Part shown: positions 44,897 to 54,579 of the stretch, piece after piece
How positions within the stretch are numbered: position 1 is the first letter of the stretch
Layout: each line of letters opens with the position of its first letter
From: Sabulicella glaciei
Lineage (GTDB): Bacteria; Pseudomonadota; Alphaproteobacteria; Acetobacterales; Acetobacteraceae
Assembly (NCBI RefSeq): GCF_026183895.1
Contig: NZ_JAPFQI010000001.1
Coordinates: 1-64,000 of the forward strand
Direction: 5' to 3'
DNA length: 64,000 bases
Notes under the pieces: model-generated
The model's database searches: none
The model's input: only the letters and a program-made list of their open reading frames with translations
What the model was told of the DNA's origin: nothing
Program-made: the position numbers and the translations under genes

Positions 44897-45988
44897 CGCG
44901 CTTCGCTGACATCCGCTAAGAGCCGCTTCTCGTGCCCGTGTCGGCCAAGGGCGTTCCCGAGCCGCCGGCACACTCGGGCGAGGTGGAGCGCAAGATCGTT
45001 CGGCGCGTGGCTGAGGCGGCGGGAGTGGAGGGTGCATCTCCTGGGCCGTCTTCGGCCCACAACCTCCGCGCGGACTTGATCACCAAGGCTCACCGGCAAG
45101 GCGTCGACCGCCGATATCGCTGTTCCTCGCGATCCGTTCCCGAGCAGGATCAAGTGGCTCCGGCGGTTCAAGCGGTGACATCCATCGCCGTCAACCCACG
45201 GACGACTGCGGCATACGGGAAGTGACCATGCGCGTCCTCGTCTTCGGCCGCGATACTACGACGAGGCCGAGGGAGGCGAGGTGCTCCTTCGCGACGGGGT
45301 GCTGTTTGAGGGCGCCACGGAACTGCCGAGCGAGCCGTCGGCCTTGAACCCGGGGGAGGCCGTGTCGCGCGACTTCATCTTCTATGCCGGCCCGGACCGC
45401 TTCGACTCGATCCAGGCATCCAGATGCCGCATGACAACAAGAACTCCGGCCAAGCCATGGTGGCGCTGATGGCGAAACGGGCGCGGCCGGTCGCGGATGT
45501 CGGCGACAAGTTCGGCCCGCGTCCGGTGGCGTAGAACATCCTCCCGCCCTATTGCACCACGCTGGCCGAGGAAGTGCCGGCTGGTCTGCGTGACGAGAAT
45601 AGCCACTGGTTCGCCATCCGCTCGGCACGCAGGGCTTGCTCGTGAACTGCGCGGCGCTGCGCGGGCACCGGTGCCCGCGGGCTGCCGCGACCTGCTGAAG
45701 CCCGGATGTCGCGGCATGGTCGGCACCGGCCCTTGACTTGGCTGCGGCTTGGCGACCTCGGCCTGCAACTCCCGAACATCCGCTTGCGCGGCGGGCGGTG
45801 GCTTCGGCCAGAACTCCTGCATCTGCTGGAGGAGGGATTGCACCCCCTCCAGATCCCGGCCCGCAATGGCTAGCTGGTTGTTGTGCGACGGTACCGCGCC
45901 CAGTCACCTGCCGCTCGGTGTAGCGGACCGGTATGGTGGGCCACTTCCACGGTGTCGCAGCGAACTCCGGCCCTTCGCTGGACCGCAC
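44897..45988. other. Gene-poor region with decayed coding DNA
   Basis: About 1.1 kb after the regulator has no intact gene. The plus strand from 45228 carries a likely relic (separate entry). On the minus strand, 45860-45640 (LEGVQSLLQQMQEFWPKP, then ADVRELQAEVAKPQ) shows high third-position GC and may be another fragment. No transposase was recognised, and both fragments lack a family assignment. Confidence 0.4.
45228..45660 (+). pseudogene. Unidentified degraded gene fragment
   Basis: An ATG start (MRVLVFGRD) loses frame after nine codons. One frame over, YYDEAEGGEVLLRDGVLFEG, PSALNPGEAVSRDF and FYAGPDRFDSIQ read as natural protein. A further shift gives MPHDNKNSGQAMVALMAKRA, and there an in-frame TAG (45532-45534) interrupts GPRPVA-stop-NILPPYC. 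The pieces share coding-like third-position GC. The family is not recognised. It resembles the damaged genes upstream in carrying one-base deletions and a probable CAG-to-TAG change. Confidence 0.45.
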
Positions 45989-46255
45989 TCAATCCTCCTT
46001 CGGAGAGGAACGGACGCTTTTCGCCCTTCTGTTCAGCAGACGAATGGCCGGAAGAGCAGCGAAGGTCAGGCTTCCGAAAAGGTAGATCCATGGGGCGGCC
46101 GCTTTCGTTGTTTCGAAGAGCGTCAATACGCTTCCTGCCAAGAAGCAGGCGGCGCAGACCGACTGAACGCTCATATGAATCCAGAAGTAGTGCCGGCGCA
46201 GCAGTACAAGAACCTCTCCGGCCCCTCTCCGCGGTCCGTCGCTTTTTCCTGTCAC
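45989..46255 (-). CDS. YrhK-like domain small membrane protein
   Basis: The 88-aa protein matches the YrhK domain: LLRRHYFWIHMSVQSVCAACFLAGSVLTLFE, then a second hydrophobic segment APWIYLFGSLTFAALPAIRL and a basic end. Two membrane passes are predicted. Function is unknown. The start is GTG 46255; no strong ribosome site is visible. It sits alone between degraded DNA and a small lipoprotein gene on the same strand. Confidence 0.7.
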   Translation of the reverse strand: MTGKSDGPRRGAGEVLVLLRRHYFWIHMSVQSVCAACFLAGSVLTLFETTKAAAPWIYLFGSLTFAALPAIRLLNRRAKSVRSSPKED

Positions 46256-46338
46256 CGCCTGGCCCCCGACGGGCAGCAGAGGTGACGGAGTGCGGTAGCC
46301 GTGAGAGCCCGCATCCTACCTGCTTCGGGCGCTGGCTC

Positions 46339-46572
46339 TCAGCGTCCCGACCACTCGAAACCCGACAGCAGCGCCTCGGTCACGCCTTCGCGCGTGACCC
46401 CATCCCCCTGGCCAGCACGCTGAGACGCTGCTCGCGACGTCAGGGACTGTGGAAAGAAGTGCGAAGGCGCGTTCCCATCGCTGCCCACCCACAAGGCGGC
46501 GGATCTCGAACGATCCTGGGGCAGCGGAGCGCAGCCCGCCACAAGCGAGGCACACACCATCAGCCACCGCAT
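46339..46572 (-). CDS. Small putative lipoprotein (hypothetical)
   Basis: This 77-aa frame starts at ATG 46572 with GGGAG nine bases upstream. MRWLMVCASLVAGCAPLPQ is a compact signal peptide with lipobox LVAGC; the acylated Cys would be residue 14. The rest is hydrophilic and matches nothing recognised. An alternative TTG start five codons upstream exists. Its short length makes it a moderate call. Confidence 0.4.
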   Translation of the reverse strand: MRWLMVCASLVAGCAPLPQDRSRSAALWVGSDGNAPSHFFPQSLTSRAASQRAGQGDGVTREGVTEALLSGFEWSGR

Positions 46573-47044
46573 CACAAACTCCCGCAAAAGGCGCGCGCCA
46601 GATCACGCCCGGCCGCAAACAACAGCGACATTATCGCGCGGAGAGGTCGGGGACCACGACATTCCGAGGCGCTGCGGCGAAGCCGGCGTCGAGCCCTTGT
46701 GGCCAATTGCTGACGACCGACGCCAGCGCCCCAGGCTCTGGCTCGGGATCCAGCGGCTCCAGCCAAGGAGGCTTGATCGTGGCCCACCGACGTTCTGCCT
46801 GGACCCCTCAAGGGGGGCTATCTCGTAGAAAGACGCACTCGGTCTGACCGCCGCGCCTCACGAGCGGGGTCTGTATGCCGTCTTGTCCAGACGGCTCCAA
46901 ATCGCTCCAAACAGGGCTCCTTGCGGCAGCGCCCCCCAAGATGCCTGCATGCGCCTCGGCGAGCACGGCGATGGCGCCGCGGGGGCGCCGCTGGCTGCGC
47001 TCGGCACGGAACCGGGGCCGCGCCCCAGCGCGGAGATTGGCAGG
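46573..47044. other. Intergenic before the autotransporter
   Basis: These 470 bases hold no supported gene. The autotransporter frame is open back to 46883 and could start earlier. The huge minus-strand frame across this point is a shadow of the Gly-rich repeats. Promoter elements were not identified. Confidence 0.35.
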
Positions 47045-50000
47045 ATGCGGGGTGGACCCAGGGCAGCGCATGCAGGACGGGGCGTCGGTCCGGATTGGGA
47101 ACGGCACCCATGGATGGTGCTCGCCCTCGCGCCGGGCCACGGCGGGACCTTTTCGATCCGGGGCCTCGCGGTCATCACGCTGGCGCTGGGGCCGCTGATC
47201 CTGCCAGGACGCGCCTGGGCGCAGGCGCCCTGCAATGGCAGCCCCAGCCCGCCGCCACAGCCCGCGGTGCAGGCCGACTACGCCAACCAGAGCTTCGGCA
47301 ACACGCCGCCGCTCACGCCCTACGTGATCAGCCAGACGGGCGCGACGGGGTGCGCCGGTGCGCCGGTGGGCGACAACAGCGACGGCAATCCGGGACTCCC
47401 GGGGCAGCCGGGCGCTGCCATCACCAGCAACAACGTCGGGCTGACAATCATCGGCGGTCAGCCGGGCGCATCCGACGACGCCCCGACCAACGGCGCCCTG
47501 ATCGGCAGCGCCGGCGGCGTCGGCGGGACCGGTGGCCTGTCGGGCAATCCGGTCACCGTCCCGGTCTCCGGTGGGGATGGCGGCGCTGGCGGGGCGGGCG
47601 GGGCCGTTACCGTCACCTTCGGCGCGGCCTTCGTGCCGGACCCGGCCACCGGCCTTCCCGCCGGCATCGCCCTGTCGGTGACCTCGTACGGCGGCGCCGG
47701 CGGCACCGGCGGAACCAACCCGACCCTCTACGCCGCCGAGCGCTTTGGGGGCCGTGGCGGGGAGGGTGGCGCCGCGGGGCCGGTTTCGGTGACGGCGAGC
47801 GGAAGCATTGCCCCGAACGGGGTGTCCGGTGTCCAGGCGATCTCCCGGGGCGGGCAGGGCGGGACCGGCGGCATCGCGGATGCCAGCGACTGCCGGATCT
47901 GCGGCATCACCAACGGGGGGCCGGGGGGCAACGGAGGGGCTGGGGGCTCCGCTTCCGTCCAATGGACCGGCGGCACCATCCAGAGATTTGGCACCGGGCT
48001 CAGCGCGGGCTCCAGCGGCGGGCTCGGCGGCGATGGCGGCGCGACGAAGTACGGGTTTGGCGAATACGGGGGCGATGCCGGCGCGGGCGGCCAAGCGGGA
48101 GCGGCCAGCGTCACGCTGGCCGCGGGCGGCAGGGTCGTCGTGGTGCAACCCGCCCCGGACCCGTCGCCCGCAGTCAGCGTGAGCTCGGTCGGCGGATCCG
48201 GCGGGGCTGGCGGCCTGCCCGGCGTGGCGCCCGGCTCGGGCGGAGGGCGCGGCGGCACTGGCGGAGCCGGTGGGTCGGCGCTCGCGACGATCCTCGGCGG
48301 CATCAGCGTCACGGGCGCCGGAGTCATCGGCCAAAGCGACGGGCAGGCCGTCCTCGTCACCTCGAACGGCGGGGCCGGTGGACGCGGCGGATGGTCCGAA
48401 GGGGTCGTCGGCGGCCCCGGCGGCGGCGGCTTCGCCGGGCCGGGCGGCACGGCGGCCCTCATCCTTGGCGACGCCGCGAACACCGCGACGATCAGCACCT
48501 CTGGCAACTTTGCCCACGGCGCCGTGGTGCAGAGCGTCGGCGGCGGCGGCGGGAATGGCGGCCAGGCCAATTTCGTGTTCGGCGGCGGCTCGGGCGGCGC
48601 CGGGGCAGCCGGCGGCGATGCCGGGCCTGTCACGATCACGGCACCGAACGCCTCGGTGCTGCTCACAGGCACGAACGGTACCGTCCTTGTCGCACAAAGC
48701 GTCGGCGGCGGCGGCGGCTCGGGGGGCGATGCCACGGATCTCCCACTCCTCGCCTCCTACGTCATCGGCGGCAATGGCGGGCTTGGCGGGAACGGCAACC
48801 AGGTCACGGTCACGCTCGGCCCCGGCGTGTTCGGCTCGACCAACCCGACCGGCGGCGGCGGCATCCTGGCGCAGAGCATCGGCGGCTCGGGTGGGCTCGC
48901 GGGCAGCGCCACCGCGACGGGACTGTCCATCGTCTCCGTCACGGTCGGCGGCGATGCGGGCTCGGGCGGAAGGGCCGGGCCGGTCACGGTCACCAATGGC
49001 GGGCTCGTCACCACCTATGGCGACCACGCCATCGGCATCCACGGGCAGAGCATCGGCGGCGGCGGCGGCAAGGCCGGCTCGGCGCTGACCTTTGTCGCGG
49101 GGCTTCTGCCCACCGCCGCCGTCTCCATCGGCGGGCGCGGTGGCAGCGGCGGCCTGGCCGGCGACGTCACGGTGACCAACACGGCGCAGGTGACCACCTT
49201 CGGTCCCGATGCCTATGGCGTCCTGATCCAGAGCGTCGGCGGTGGTGGCGGCCATGGCGGCGCGGCGCTGGCGCGGGCGGTCGGGCTGTCCGCCAACCCG
49301 GACATTCCCGCGATCTCCGTCTCCATCGCCACGGGCGGGGCGGGAGGGACCGGCAACGATGCCGGGACCGCGACCCTGAACAACTCGGGGCTCATCACCA
49401 CCGCCGGCCACGGCGCCATCGGCGTGATGGCGCAAAGCGTCGGCGGCGGCGGCGGAACCGGTGGCGACTCCACCGCCTCCGCCTATGCGGGCGGGGGCGA
49501 CGGACAGACGCTCACCGTCTCCATTGGCGTTGCGGTGGGCGGGCGCGGCGGCGCGGGCGGCGCGGGCGGGCGCGTGGACCTCAGCAATGCGGGCCTCATC
49601 ATCACCCTGGGCCAGGACGCGCCCGGCGTCTTCGCGCAAAGCATCGGCGGCGGCGGCGGCAACAGCGGCGCGGGGGACGCGACCTCCTCCTCCAGCGAGG
49701 CGAATTTCAGCGTCGCGGCGAGCATCGGCGTGGGCGGCGCCGCGGGCGCCGGCAGCCATGGCGGCCTTGTCGGCCTCACCAACACCGGGTCGATCACGAC
49801 GAGCGGCGATGGCTCGGACGGCGTCTTCGCGCAGAGTATCGGCGGTGGCGGCGGCTCGGCGGGGGGCGGCACCGCCACGGCCTCGGGCGGAAACATGAGC
49901 CTTGCGGTGGGCGTGGGCGGGCGTGGCGGCGCGGGTGGCGCTGGCGGGCAGGTCACCATCCACAACAATGGCGGCGCGATCGTCACGCGCGGCACGGATT

Positions 50001-53000
50001 CCGTCGGCATCTTCGCGCAGAGCATCGGCGGCGGCGGCGGGCGGGGCGGCAAGGGCGGCGCGACGGCGGGCGGCGTCAGCACTCTTTCCAACGTGCAGGC
50101 CCTCTTCGACACGCTGGCGGCGGGGTTGAAACTCAACAAGCAGGCCACGCAGCGCGCGGACGGCATCCTGCAGATCGGTCAGATCGGCGAGAACATCCTC
50201 GCCACCGCGGAAGAGCTGCTGAGCATCCTCCCGCAGCCACAGGCGCAGAACAATGGCGGCGAGGAAGGCAAGAGCAGCAAGATTGAACTCCAGGTGAATG
50301 TCGGAGCGGGCGTCGGCGGCAGCGGCGGCGCCGCGGGCGATGGCGGCGTGGTGACGGTGACGAACACCGGGCAGGTCCTGACCTTTGGCGCGCAGTCGGA
50401 CGGCGTGCTGGCCCAGAGCGTGGGCGGCAGCGGCGGCTCGGGTGGAGGCGCGAGCAGCGTCGGCGCCGCCAGCGACGACACGCCGGTCCAGGCCTCCGTC
50501 GCCGTGGGCGGCGGGAGCGGGTCAGGCGGCAGCGGCGGCACGGTCACCGTCACCAACGGCACGGGCGGGCGGATCAGCACCCAGGGCGTGCTGGCCATGG
50601 GCATCGTCGCGCAGAGCATCGGCGGTGGTGGCGGCGAGGGCACGATCGCCGGCACGGTGAACGGCTCGCTGCGCAGCCTGGGGGTCGGGTTGGGCGGCAG
50701 CGGCGGCGCCGGCGGGCATGGCGGCGCGGTGAGCGTGACGACCGGCGACGGCACTGCGGGCAGCAGCATCACCACAACCGGCAAGCACGGCATCGGCATC
50801 CTGGCGCAGAGCATCGGCGGCGGCGGCGGGCTGGTGCGCACCATGACCACGGACCAGACCTTCGACCCGTCCAAGATCATCAACAACCCGCATGGGCGCT
50901 TGGCCGACATCCACGGCTTCGCGCTCGACCTGGGCGGGCAGAGCGGCGCGGGCGGCAACGGCGGCGCGGTGCAGGTGACCGTCGCCGGCCCGGTCACCAC
51001 CTCCGGCCTCGGTGCCCATGCCGTCGTTGCGCAAAGCATTGGCGGCGGCGGCGGCTTCGTGGCGGGCGGGCAGTTCTTCGGACCGAACCATGCGGGCGGC
51101 GATGCCAACCGCACGGGCGGTGGCGGCAACGTCACCATCACGCTGCAGCCCGGCGCGGCGATCGCCACGGCCGGCGACGGAGCCTACGGCATCCTGGCGC
51201 AGAGCATCGGCGGCGGCGGCGGTGTGGCAGGCGACCCGTCGCTCGTCGCGACCTATGCGCGCGAGATCCTCCCCGGCCTGATGCGGTCCGGTTCCGGCAG
51301 CGGCGGCGCGGTGGGCGTCACCCTGGACCAAGCCTCGGTCCAGACGGCGGGCGCCTACGCCCCGGCCATCTTCGCGCAAAGCGTGGGGGGCGGCGGCGGG
51401 ATGCTGAGCCAGGGCGGATCCACCACGGGGCGGGCGCTGTACCGCGGCAGCACCGGCGGCGCCGGCGAGGGCGGGTCCGTGACGGTGTCGCTCGTCAACA
51501 GCCGGGTCGCCGCGACCGGCGCGGGCTCGGCCGGCATCCTGGCGCAGAGCACGGGCCAGGCCACGGGCGCGATCCAGATCTCGCTCGACGCGAACTCCAC
51601 GGTCACGGGCGGGCTGCCCGACGCGAATCCCGCCGGCCAGGACCGCACGCTGCGCGACGCCGCGGCCATCCGCATCCTGGGTGGGACGGGCAACACCATC
51701 ACCAATGCCGGCACGATCACCGCGCTGAACGGCAATGGCGTGCAGGGCTTCGCGATCCTGGCCGATTCCTCGCGCGTCACCGTCACCAACACCGGCCACG
51801 TCAGCGGCAGCGTCTCCATCCCGGGCGCTGGCAGTTCCTTCGACAACCAGGTGGGGGGCCTCGTTTCCGGCGCGGCGCTGGTCGACCTCGGCGGCGGGCT
51901 GTTCCGCAATGCCGGCAGCCTCCAGACCGGTTCGGGCGGCTCAAGTGCCGGCGCGCCGACCCTGCTGGTGGGCGACCTCCTCCAGACCTCCACTGGGCGC
52001 CTCGTCGTGCCGGCGGATTTCGAGGCGGGCAGCGCGGCGCGGCTCGACGTTCAGGGCCGTGCGCGATTGGGCGGGGCCGTGGAACTACGCGCCGCGACGC
52101 TGGCCAACGCCGCCGCGACGGTGTTGACCGCCTCGGGCGGGGTCGCGCTCGATCCGGACTTGGCCACGCCGAGCCCCTTCCTGTTCCGCTACAACCTGCG
52201 CGCCACGGCCACTACGCTCGAGGTGCAGCCGGAAGCGCGCTTCGCCGAGGCGGCGTCGGGGCTGGGGGCGAACCGGCGCGCCGTCGCGGCCCACCTGCAG
52301 GAGCTCTGGAACGGGGGCGTGCGGCTCGGCGCGGGCTATGCGGCGCTCGCGGCCATCGCGGACGGGAATGGCTACGGGCGGGCGCTCGACACGCTGTCCG
52401 GGCAGGCGGTGGGAGCCGTCGCGGCGTTCCGCCACGCCGCCAGCCGGAGCTTCGTCGGCGCCGTGCTGAACGAATGCCCGACCTTTGCCGCCGTCGGGCG
52501 CACGACAGACTCTGCAAGCTGCGCCTGGGCGCGCATCGTCGGCGGCAGCGCCACCCAGAACGCCTCCGGCGGCGCCCTCGGCTATCGCAGCGAAAGCTGG
52601 ACCTTCCAGGCCGGCGGCCAGCGCCAGGTGGCGCCCGGATTGTTCGTCACCGGCTCGCTTGGCTACGAGAGCAGCACCCTGCGCGGCGGCGGCAATTCGC
52701 GCGTCACCGGCGACACGGTCCTGGCAGGGACGGGGGTACGTTGGCAGTCCGGGCCCTGGCAGGTCTCCGGCCTGCTCGACTTCGGGTACGGTTCGTTCCG
52801 GAGCCGCCGATCCGTGGTGGTGGGTCCCTTTGCGGCGACGGCGCGCGCTGAACCCGCTGTGTTGCATGTCGGCGCGCATGCCCGCATTGCCTATCGAGTG
52901 CCGCTGGGCGGCTGGTACGTGCAGCCGCGGCTCGACCTGCATCTCACCGCCGTGCGAGGGAGTGCCTACTCCGAAACGGGAGCAGCCCCCTTCAACCTCG

Positions 53001-53341
53001 CAGTGAAGCCAAGCACCGGCATCGCCTTCGTGGCCGCTCCCGAGATCGAGGTCGGGGCGCGCATTCCGCTCGGCGGGGGAGTGGCGCTGCGGCCGTTCGC
53101 CAGCGCCGGCCTCGGCTTCGGAGCCAATGGAGACTGGGCAGTCACGGCACGGTTCGCGGGACAAACGGCAGGTCGAGGCTTCCGGGCGACGACGCCCATC
53201 CCGGATGTCGTTGGCCGCTTCTCGGTCGGAGCGGAGATCCTCGGAACCTCACGCTGGGATGTTCGCATACAGTACAATGGCGAGGTGGGTGACGGCTTTT
53301 CGTCCCATGTAGGAATGGCCCGCGTCGCCTATCGCTTCTAA
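47045..53341 (+). CDS. Giant Gly-rich autotransporter (type Va)
   Basis: The protein is about 2098 aa. A long N-terminal region ends in a signal core (GLAVITLALGPLIL, cut near RAWAQA). The passenger (about residues 70-1800) is built of Gly-rich repeats, with at least 15 copies of an AQS[IV]GGxGG-type motif spaced 60-110 residues apart, alternating with VTVTN-type beta strands. This predicts a long beta-helix. A non-repetitive helical insert (about 1020-1070; VQALFDTLAAGLKLNKQATQ) interrupts it. The last 280 residues form the autotransporter barrel (CAWARIVGGSATQ onward) ending in VAYRF. Probable role is surface adhesion or biofilm. The start is uncertain: ATG 47045 follows GGCAGG, but the frame is open from 46883. 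Confidence 0.85.
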   Translation: MRGGPRAAHAGRGVGPDWERHPWMVLALAPGHGGTFSIRGLAVITLALGPLILPGRAWAQAPCNGSPSPPPQPAVQADYANQSFGNTPPLTPYVISQTGATGCAGAPVGDNSDGNPGLPGQPGAAITSNNVGLTIIGGQPGASDDAPTNGALIGSAGGVGGTGGLSGNPVTVPVSGGDGGAGGAGGAVTVTFGAAFVPDPATGLPAGIALSVTSYGGAGGTGGTNPTLYAAERFGGRGGEGGAAGPVSVTASGSIAPNGVSGVQAISRGGQGGTGGIADASDCRICGITNGGPGGNGGAGGSASVQWTGGTIQRFGTGLSAGSSGGLGGDGGATKYGFGEYGGDAGAGGQAGAASVTLAAGGRVVVVQPAPDPSPAVSVSSVGGSGGAGGLPGVAPGSGGGRGGTGGAGGSALATILGGISVTGAGVIGQSDGQAVLVTSNGGAGGRGGWSEGVVGGPGGGGFAGPGGTAALILGDAANTATISTSGNFAHGAVVQSVGGGGGNGGQANFVFGGGSGGAGAAGGDAGPVTITAPNASVLLTGTNGTVLVAQSVGGGGGSGGDATDLPLLASYVIGGNGGLGGNGNQVTVTLGPGVFGSTNPTGGGGILAQSIGGSGGLAGSATATGLSIVSVTVGGDAGSGGRAGPVTVTNGGLVTTYGDHAIGIHGQSIGGGGGKAGSALTFVAGLLPTAAVSIGGRGGSGGLAGDVTVTNTAQVTTFGPDAYGVLIQSVGGGGGHGGAALARAVGLSANPDIPAISVSIATGGAGGTGNDAGTATLNNSGLITTAGHGAIGVMAQSVGGGGGTGGDSTASAYAGGGDGQTLTVSIGVAVGGRGGAGGAGGRVDLSNAGLIITLGQDAPGVFAQSIGGGGGNSGAGDATSSSSEANFSVAASIGVGGAAGAGSHGGLVGLTNTGSITTSGDGSDGVFAQSIGGGGGSAGGGTATASGGNMSLAVGVGGRGGAGGAGGQVTIHNNGGAIVTRGTDSVGIFAQSIGGGGGRGGKGGATAGGVSTLSNVQALFDTLAAGLKLNKQATQRADGILQIGQIGENILATAEELLSILPQPQAQNNGGEEGKSSKIELQVNVGAGVGGSGGAAGDGGVVTVTNTGQVLTFGAQSDGVLAQSVGGSGGSGGGASSVGAASDDTPVQASVAVGGGSGSGGSGGTVTVTNGTGGRISTQGVLAMGIVAQSIGGGGGEGTIAGTVNGSLRSLGVGLGGSGGAGGHGGAVSVTTGDGTAGSSITTTGKHGIGILAQSIGGGGGLVRTMTTDQTFDPSKIINNPHGRLADIHGFALDLGGQSGAGGNGGAVQVTVAGPVTTSGLGAHAVVAQSIGGGGGFVAGGQFFGPNHAGGDANRTGGGGNVTITLQPGAAIATAGDGAYGILAQSIGGGGGVAGDPSLVATYAREILPGLMRSGSGSGGAVGVTLDQASVQTAGAYAPAIFAQSVGGGGGMLSQGGSTTGRALYRGSTGGAGEGGSVTVSLVNSRVAATGAGSAGILAQSTGQATGAIQISLDANSTVTGGLPDANPAGQDRTLRDAAAIRILGGTGNTITNAGTITALNGNGVQGFAILADSSRVTVTNTGHVSGSVSIPGAGSSFDNQVGGLVSGAALVDLGGGLFRNAGSLQTGSGGSSAGAPTLLVGDLLQTSTGRLVVPADFEAGSAARLDVQGRARLGGAVELRAATLANAAATVLTASGGVALDPDLATPSPFLFRYNLRATATTLEVQPEARFAEAASGLGANRRAVAAHLQELWNGGVRLGAGYAALAAIADGNGYGRALDTLSGQAVGAVAAFRHAASRSFVGAVLNECPTFAAVGRTTDSASCAWARIVGGSATQNASGGALGYRSESWTFQAGGQRQVAPGLFVTGSLGYESSTLRGGGNSRVTGDTVLAGTGVRWQSGPWQVSGLLDFGYGSFRSRRSVVVGPFAATARAEPAVLHVGAHARIAYRVPLGGWYVQPRLDLHLTAVRGSAYSETGAAPFNLAVKPSTGIAFVAAPEIEVGARIPLGGGVALRPFASAGLGFGANGDWAVTARFAGQTAGRGFRATTPIPDVVGRFSVGAEILGTSRWDVRIQYNGEVGDGFSSHVGMARVAYRF

Positions 53342-53923
53342 GACTGCCGCGCCGTCCGCGCAGATCGTCTTTTCCGACGGGCCGGGGGTGACGCTGATCG
53401 ACTTCCCCTCGGGGAGACAGCCGAGCCCTGGTCGGGACTCATGTGCGCGGGGAGTGGCAGCGGCTCAGACTTGCGGACCGGGATGGGCAGGGGGCGCCTC
53501 ACCCAGTCCCGACCGAGACGCACTGGCATCGTCGGTTCCGTGTCCCCGCCTCCCGCGTTTCCGAGACCGCTGCAGAACGGCCGTCCCTACAAAGGGAGCG
53601 GCCGTTCTGCGTTGAGAGGGCTGGGAGCTGAGGGGCAGCAGGACCGCCAAGTCGCCCCGTCGGACGCGGGGGAAGATCAGGATCGCGTCAAGCAGGTCAC
53701 GTAAGCCTGTGGCAGCCGCTGGTGGCCCGCCGCGACATACTCATCACATCTCAAGACTTCCCCAAGGACTTCTCCAAGCGCGGCTTGCGACGCCTGCCTA
53801 GGGTGCCTGCACGTCCATCGGATCGTCACCTGACGGGCCATCCGCCCGGCGCCCGCGGGACGTGCGGACCAGCCGCCATCCACCATGCGCCGGCCGTGCC
53901 GGTCGAAAGTGAGGAGAAGCACC
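53342..53923. other. Intergenic with a strong hairpin, no gene seen
   Basis: The 580 bases after the autotransporter show overlapping short plus-strand frames (53388-53700), none with a ribosome site or recognised product. The main feature is the long inverted repeat at 53572-53610. The GAGGAG at 53911-53916 belongs to the OsmC gene. Confidence 0.4.
53572..53610 (+). terminator. Long inverted repeat, probable terminator
   Basis: GCAGAACGGCCG (53572-53583) and its exact reverse complement (53599-53610) enclose a second stem, TCCCT with AGGGA, around an ACAA loop and one unpaired G. The result is a 17-bp hairpin 230 bases after the autotransporter stop. There is no U-tract, so termination could be Rho-aided; an element end is the alternative. 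Confidence 0.5.
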
Positions 53924-54520
53924 ATGAGCGCCGTCATCACCGCCGCCCCCACCCCCACCGCTAAGAAGGAGAAGCCGCCGCTGAACGGCGTGAACACGCC
54001 TGCGCTGCTCGCCACCATCGGCGTCGTCGCCAGCCAGCCGGCGCTCGCCAAGTTCCAGTTCCGCGCCCACGGGCAGTGGAAGGCCGGCACGCATATGCAG
54101 GGCACCATGCTCGGCTTCTACGGCGCGGGCGGGGAGCACGCGCACAAGGCTGCGACGATGGCGCATAGCGACCATCCTGCTGTCGTCTGCGGCGAGGATG
54201 AGGGGCCGACTCCGGTCGAGTGGATTCTGCACGGCCTCGCCGGCTGCCTGACTGCGGGCATCGCCAACATCGCCGCGGTGCGCGGGGTGAAGCTGCATTC
54301 GGTCGAGGCCTTCGTCGAGGGCGACATCGACATGCAGGGAATTCTCGGCCTCTCGCCTGACGTGCGGAACGGCTTCAACGACATCCGCGTGACCTTCAAG
54401 GTCGCGGGCGACGCGCCCGCGGAGACGCTGAAGGCCCTCGTTGCGCAGTCGCAGGCGCGTTCGGCCGTCTTCGACATGCTGACCAACGGCGTGCCGGTTT
54501 CCATCGCGGTGGAGGCCTGA
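53924..54520 (+). CDS. OsmC family peroxide-handling protein
   Basis: The 198-aa protein belongs to the OsmC/Ohr superfamily: the first redox Cys in HPAVVCGED near residue 90 and the second in HGLAGCLTAGIANIAA near residue 110, then the C-terminal GFNDIRVTFKVAGD strand. These enzymes reduce organic or inorganic peroxides with a Cys pair. An N-terminal extension of about 45 residues is not typical. ATG 53924 has GTGAGGAGAAGC upstream. It is the first gene of an operon with two flavoproteins and a MaoC protein. Confidence 0.85.
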   Translation: MSAVITAAPTPTAKKEKPPLNGVNTPALLATIGVVASQPALAKFQFRAHGQWKAGTHMQGTMLGFYGAGGEHAHKAATMAHSDHPAVVCGEDEGPTPVEWILHGLAGCLTAGIANIAAVRGVKLHSVEAFVEGDIDMQGILGLSPDVRNGFNDIRVTFKVAGDAPAETLKALVAQSQARSAVFDMLTNGVPVSIAVEA

Positions 54521-54579
54521 CGCGGCCGAGGCCGGCGGCGCACCCCACGCCGTCGGCCCGTTTCCCAGCGGAGGATGTC

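Noticed and set aside
46808-49963. A 1051-codon open frame on the minus strand opposite the autotransporter
   Set aside because: It is an echo of the Gly-rich GGC/GGN repeats read backwards (Ala/Gly/Arg/Asp-rich, no domain). The plus frame has signal peptide, repeats and a barrel.
48000-51600. Direct DNA repeats in the autotransporter as a CRISPR array or satellite
   Set aside because: Repeats are codon-level (GGC-rich) within one open frame, with variable 180-330-base spacing and no unique spacers.
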